From: Deltaproteobacteria bacterium
GTDB lineage: Bacteria > Myxococcota > Polyangia > Haliangiales > Haliangiaceae
Length of the DNA: 8,818 nucleotides
Direction of reading: 5' to 3'
NCBI GenBank assembly: GCA_018262455.1
Contig: JAGSPR010000288.1
Location: 1-8,818, forward strand
A program made the translations under genes and the position numbers. Positions 5,501 to 8,818 of the stretch are shown piece after piece (position 1 is the stretch's first letter; every line of letters starts with the position of its first letter). A model generated the notes under the pieces. That model ran no database searches. It worked only from the letters and a program-made list of their open reading frames with translations, and was not told the DNA's origin.

Positions 5501-8461
5501 TCAGGGCTTCTCGGCGCCCGGCACGACCTTGGGGTCCGCCGGCTTGGTCGGCTTCGCCGGCTTCGCCGGCTTGTCGGCTGGGGCTGGCTTGGCTGCATCG
5601 ACCTTGCCGGGGAGCAGCACCGTCTGATAGACGCGCTTGCCATCGAGGTAGCGCTTCGCGGCGGCCTTGACGTTGTCCGAGGTCATCCGCGCGATCATCG
5701 GCGCCGGGTCGTTGATGATCGTCGGGTCGTCGCCGAACCGATACGAGTTATCGAGCCAGCCGACCCAGAACGCGTTGCTCCGCAGCTGGGTCTCGCGCTC
5801 GCGCTCGAACATCGTCTTCACCTTGTCGAGGTAGTCGGCGCCGATCCCATCCTTGGCGATCGCCGCGATCTCCTTCTGCGCCGCCGCGAGCAGCTCGTCG
5901 ACCCGCTTGGGCTCGGCGCCGAACTGGATGGTGAACACGCGCTCGCCGTGGGGCGAGCGGACGATCGCGCCGCCGGCACCGACGCCGTACACGCCGCCCA
6001 GGTCCTCGCGCAGCAGCTCGCGCAGCCGGATCGAGAGCACGCGTCCGAGGATGAACATGTCGCGATCCTTGTCGCGCGACCACGTCTCGTCGCCGTGGAA
6101 CAGCACGCTCGCGCGCGCCTTGTTCTGGTCCTGACCGAGCTTCCAGTCGCGCTTGACGATGCCGCCGAGCCGACGGACCCCGAGGTCCTTCTCCTGCTCC
6201 TTGCGACCCTTCGCTGGCAGGCTCGCGAGGTAGGTCTCGACCAGCGGCCGGAGCTTCGTGAGGTCGACCGTCCCGACGATCACGAACGTGAAGTCGGTCG
6301 CGTCGCCGAATCGATCCTTGTAGAACGCGAGCGCCTTGTCGGCATCGAGCTTGGCGATGTCGGCCGGCTGCGGGGGCTTGCGCCGCGCGTTGCCCTTCCA
6401 CAGCAGCTCGCTCGATTGCAGCGCGAACTGGACGTCGGGGTTGCGCAGCCGGTTCGCGAGCTGCTCGGCCATGTTGGCCTTCCACACCTCGATCGCGTCG
6501 TCATCCTTGCGCGGCGCGGTCAGCTTCAGGTGGACGAGCTGGAACATCGTCTCGAGGTCGCGCGCCGAGGCGTGGCCATCGACGGACTCGGTGACCTCGC
6601 CGATCGACGTGCCCGCGCTCGCCCGCTTGCCGGTCAGCACCTTGCCGAGCTCCTCGACGTCGAGCTCGCCGACCCCGCCGATCGCGGCGATGTTGTCGGC
6701 GAACCGCGCGTCGGGAAACTGCTTCGTGCTCGCGGTCGCGAGCCCACCCGGCGAGCTGCCGCTGAGCGAGATCGAATCGGCCTCGAATTCGGTCGGCTTG
6801 ACGATCACGCGGGCGCCGTTCGACAGCGACCACTCGGTCACGCCGATCGCGTCCAGCTTCGCCTCCTTGACGATCGTGCCCGGCTTCGGCGGCTGCGTCA
6901 TCAGCGCGGTCGCCGCCGCCTTGTCCGTCCACGGATCGATCGTGGCCTTCTCGACCTCGGCGACGATCTCGAGCACGCGCGCCTGCGTGGGCAGCGGCTT
7001 GCCATCGGGACCCGAGATCGAGATCACCCGGTTGTCGGCGCCGCCATACGACTTCGCGAGCGAGTCGAGCTCGGCCAGCGTGATCTGCGGCAACACGGCG
7101 AGCGTCAGATCTCGCTCGGCGGCGCGGCCGATCATGAACTCGTGCTCGAAGAAGTTACGCGTCATCTCGCTCGTGAACACCCGGGAATCGGAGGTCTCCG
7201 CCTCGGCCGCGCTCTGCTCCGACGCGCGGGCGATGTTCGCGCGGGCGCGATCGAGCTCGGTCTGCGTGAACCCATGCTGCTCGACGCGCACCACCTCGGT
7301 GAACAGGCTCTTGAGCGCATCCTCGACCCGGCCGCCTTTGACCTGCGCGCTCCGCGTGAACGCATCGATCTCGCGCGTCAGTCCCGAGACCTGCGCGCCC
7401 GCCCGGGCGAACGGCGCCGACTTGTCGCGCGCGACCGTGTCGAGCCGCTCGTTGATGATCTGCGCGTACAGCTGCTCGGCGACGATCCGGCGGAAGTCGG
7501 CCTTGGTCGCCTCGGCGCGGTGCGCGACCGAGTTGTAGACCGCGACCCGCTGGACGGTCTCCTCGCGATCGGTCTCGATCGACACCCGCGTGCCGCTCGC
7601 GACCGGCACCTCGCCACGGGGGCGCGGGCGCGGCCGGGCCGGGTTCTTGAGGTCGCCGAACGTGGCGGCGATCTGCTTCTCGATCGCGGCGGTGTCCTCG
7701 AAGTCACCGACCGCGATCACCGCCATCAGATCGGGGCGGTACCAGTCGTTGTAGTAGCGCACCAGCGTCTCGCGCGGCGCCTTCTCCAGCGTCTCGGGGA
7801 GCCCGATCGTCAGCCGATCGGCGTAGCGCGAGCCCTTGAACAGGACCTTGACCTGCTTGTCGAACATCCGCTGGCCGGCGCCGCGGCCGAGCCGCCATTC
7901 GCCGAGCACGACGCCGCGCTCCTTCTCGACCTCGGGGCCCTCGAAGCTGAGCGCCGAGCCCCAGTCGTGGAGGATCTCGAAGCCCTTGTCGACGAACTTC
8001 CGGTCATCGGTCGGGACCTCGAGCTGGTACACGGTCTCGTCGAAGTTCGTATACGCGTTGAGGTCGGCGCCGAACCGCATGCCGATCCCCTCGAGGTACT
8101 TGACGAGATCGTTCTTGGGGAACCGCTGCGTCCCGTTGAACGCCATGTGCTCGACGAAGTGGGCGAGCCCGCGCTGATCGTCGTCCTCGGACAGCGATCC
8201 CGAGTTCACGGCGAGCCACAAGAACGCGCGGTTCTCGGGCTTCTTGTGCCGGAGCACGTAATAGGTGAGCCCGTTCGCGAGCTTGCCCTGCTTGACCTCG
8301 GGCCACAGCGGCAGCGTGCCGTCGGCCGGCGTGGCATCGCCGTGGTCGGCGACGACGCCGTCCATGGGCTTGCCCATCCCCACGCCGGGCCCGACCGAGG
8401 ATTTCGCACCGCCGCACGCGACGACGATCGACAGCCAGAGGACGACGACTCGCTTCATCAT
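5501..8461 (-). CDS. M16 zinc metalloprotease (PqqL-like), lipoprotein
   Basis: A 986-residue insulinase/pitrilysin-family protease, near the usual length (about 930) of E. coli PqqL plus extra termini. The signal peptide ends in lipobox VVAC (Cys16), so it is probably anchored in the envelope and degrades peptides there. The zinc site is complete: HFVEH (His101, Glu104, His105), with Glu181 and ligand Glu188 in ERGVVLGEW. NAYTNFDETVYQLEVP (135-150) and VVGDF-like AVGDFED (250-256) are typical of the first M16 domain. A second, inactive half begins near WSLSNGARVIVKP (544-556). LREDLGGVY (817-825) keeps the Arg-Tyr pair seven residues apart that holds the substrate in insulysin. The C-terminal 34 residues are Lys/Pro/Ala-rich and probably unstructured. 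Two ATG codons lie side by side (8461 and 8458); either may start translation, and neither has a clear ribosome binding site. The gene diverges from the small gene at 8564. It contains no TTA, CTA or TCA codon, which explains the long open frame opposite it. Confidence 0.95.
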   Translation of the reverse strand: MMKRVVVLWLSIVVACGGAKSSVGPGVGMGKPMDGVVADHGDATPADGTLPLWPEVKQGKLANGLTYYVLRHKKPENRAFLWLAVNSGSLSEDDDQRGLAHFVEHMAFNGTQRFPKNDLVKYLEGIGMRFGADLNAYTNFDETVYQLEVPTDDRKFVDKGFEILHDWGSALSFEGPEVEKERGVVLGEWRLGRGAGQRMFDKQVKVLFKGSRYADRLTIGLPETLEKAPRETLVRYYNDWYRPDLMAVIAVGDFEDTAAIEKQIAATFGDLKNPARPRPRPRGEVPVASGTRVSIETDREETVQRVAVYNSVAHRAEATKADFRRIVAEQLYAQIINERLDTVARDKSAPFARAGAQVSGLTREIDAFTRSAQVKGGRVEDALKSLFTEVVRVEQHGFTQTELDRARANIARASEQSAAEAETSDSRVFTSEMTRNFFEHEFMIGRAAERDLTLAVLPQITLAELDSLAKSYGGADNRVISISGPDGKPLPTQARVLEIVAEVEKATIDPWTDKAAATALMTQPPKPGTIVKEAKLDAIGVTEWSLSNGARVIVKPTEFEADSISLSGSSPGGLATASTKQFPDARFADNIAAIGGVGELDVEELGKVLTGKRASAGTSIGEVTESVDGHASARDLETMFQLVHLKLTAPRKDDDAIEVWKANMAEQLANRLRNPDVQFALQSSELLWKGNARRKPPQPADIAKLDADKALAFYKDRFGDATDFTFVIVGTVDLTKLRPLVETYLASLPAKGRKEQEKDLGVRRLGGIVKRDWKLGQDQNKARASVLFHGDETWSRDKDRDMFILGRVLSIRLRELLREDLGGVYGVGAGGAIVRSPHGERVFTIQFGAEPKRVDELLAAAQKEIAAIAKDGIGADYLDKVKTMFERERETQLRSNAFWVGWLDNSYRFGDDPTIINDPAPMIARMTSDNVKAAAKRYLDGKRVYQTVLLPGKVDAAKPAPADKPAKPAKPTKPADPKVVPGAEKP
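5540..5575 (-). repeat. Short tandem 9-bp repeat in the protease tail
   Basis: Four copies of a nine-base unit (CGGCTTCGC on the plus strand; the outer two copies are degenerate) encode the Lys-Pro-Ala repeats near the C-terminus of the M16 protease. The reading frame is kept, so copy number could vary without breaking the gene. It is a coding microsatellite-like tract, not a separate element. Confidence 0.6.
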
Positions 8462-8510
8462 GGGCGGGACATTGCCACGAGCCGCGGCGCCTCGCTCGCG
8501 TCTGGCGACG

Positions 8511-8556
8511 ATGACGTGCCCCGCAGGCTCGCTATGCTCCCGCAACGCGGTATCCT
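8511..8556 (+). promoter_or_regulatory. Candidate promoter region of the small divergent gene
   Basis: Two alternatives are visible in the 102-base gap shared with the protease gene. ATGACG (8511-8516), 16 bases, then TATGCT (8533-8538) resembles a sigma-70 promoter with four of six matches in each box. Alternatively TATCCT (8551-8556) sits seven bases before the ATG at 8564, which would give a leaderless mRNA. I cannot choose between them from sequence alone. Confidence 0.3.
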
Positions 8557-8563
8557 GGTCGGG

Positions 8564-8812
8564 ATGTTGTCAGCTGCTTCTCATGAGATGGGCCACCTGG
8601 TCCTGCGCCGCGATGTGACCCCGAATGGGGTGAAGATCTTCTCTGCCACGATGTTCGCGGATCGCGATCGGCTCGGTGACAAGGTGACCGGCTGGCTCGA
8701 AGCCAATCCCAAGTGCGAGGTCACCGAGTTCGTGGTGACGCAGTCGAGCGACAGCGCGTTCCACTGCATCGCGATCACCGTGTTCTACTGGGAACGCCTG
8801 CAGCCGAGCTGA
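8564..8812 (+). CDS. Small conserved-looking hypothetical protein
   Basis: An 82-residue protein ending in TGA six bases before the window end. The core (GVKIFSAT, then an amphipathic helix DRDRLGDKVTGWLEANP, then strands CEVTEFVVTQSSD and FHCIAITVFYW) has a beta-alpha-beta-beta pattern with balanced charge, unlike the Arg-rich junk in shadow frames. I recall similar small proteins with a VTQSSD...FHC signature in other deltaproteobacteria, but cannot name the family or a function. There is no signal peptide, so it is probably cytoplasmic. The start is uncertain: ATG 8564 fits a leaderless TATCCT promoter, while ATG 8534, ATG 8588 and GTG 8615 or 8630 are in frame, the last directly before the conserved core. 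No ribosome binding site decides. It diverges from the M16 protease gene. Confidence 0.7.
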   Translation: MLSAASHEMGHLVLRRDVTPNGVKIFSATMFADRDRLGDKVTGWLEANPKCEVTEFVVTQSSDSAFHCIAITVFYWERLQPS

Positions 8813-8818
8813 GCCCCG

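Noticed and set aside
6336..7538. 400-codon plus-strand Ser/Ala-rich frame inside the protease gene
   Set aside because: Third-frame shadow of the M16 gene; no start signal and no motif.
4802..8533. Long plus-strand reading frame opposite the protease and GH28-like genes
   Set aside because: Arg/Leu/Ala-rich low-quality protein with no motifs, in register opposite a clear M16 protease; only its last part (from about 8564) is a gene.

Overview
The window is GC-rich, densely coding bacterial DNA. Base composition, avoidance of A/T-rich codons and a run of secreted lipoproteins with degenerate lipoboxes suggest a Myxococcota (deltaproteobacterial) chromosome, perhaps of the Kofleriaceae/Haliangium type. 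That placement is inferred from style; there is no marker gene here. I see no mobile element, CRISPR array, tRNA or rRNA, and no gap between genes longer than about 205 bases.

Layout, left to right. (1) The 3' part of an unrecognised gene (1-966, +) that ends in a hydrophobic segment and a Pro/Gly-rich tail. (2) A GMC-family FAD-dependent oxidoreductase (1019-2497, +) that keeps its catalytic His and Asn but lacks about 40 residues normally found between the dinucleotide-binding motif and GMC signature 1. (3) Converging on it, a secreted lipoprotein with a PrcB-like segment (2514-3434, -). (4) A lipoprotein with a thrombospondin-type-3-like calcium motif, a beta-sandwich and a GH28-type right-handed beta-helix (3616-5295, -). 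(5) A full-length PqqL-like M16 zinc metalloprotease, also a predicted lipoprotein (5501-8461, -). (6) Divergent from it, a small hypothetical protein (8564-8812, +).

The three minus-strand genes all encode envelope or exported proteins: protein degradation, polysaccharide degradation and an accessory lipoprotein. The gaps of 181 and 205 bases, a hairpin after the protease gene and a dyad/promoter-like region before the GH28 gene suggest separate transcription units, not one operon. Their common theme is breakdown of external polymers, which fits a soil or predatory lifestyle. I see no evidence of a defence system or a new multi-gene machine.

Points most worth a second look: the internal deletion in the GMC enzyme, the altered active-site motif of the GH28-like protein, the small divergent gene hidden in the tail of a 4-kb spurious antisense reading frame, and a hairpin built from the two stop codons of the convergent gene pair.
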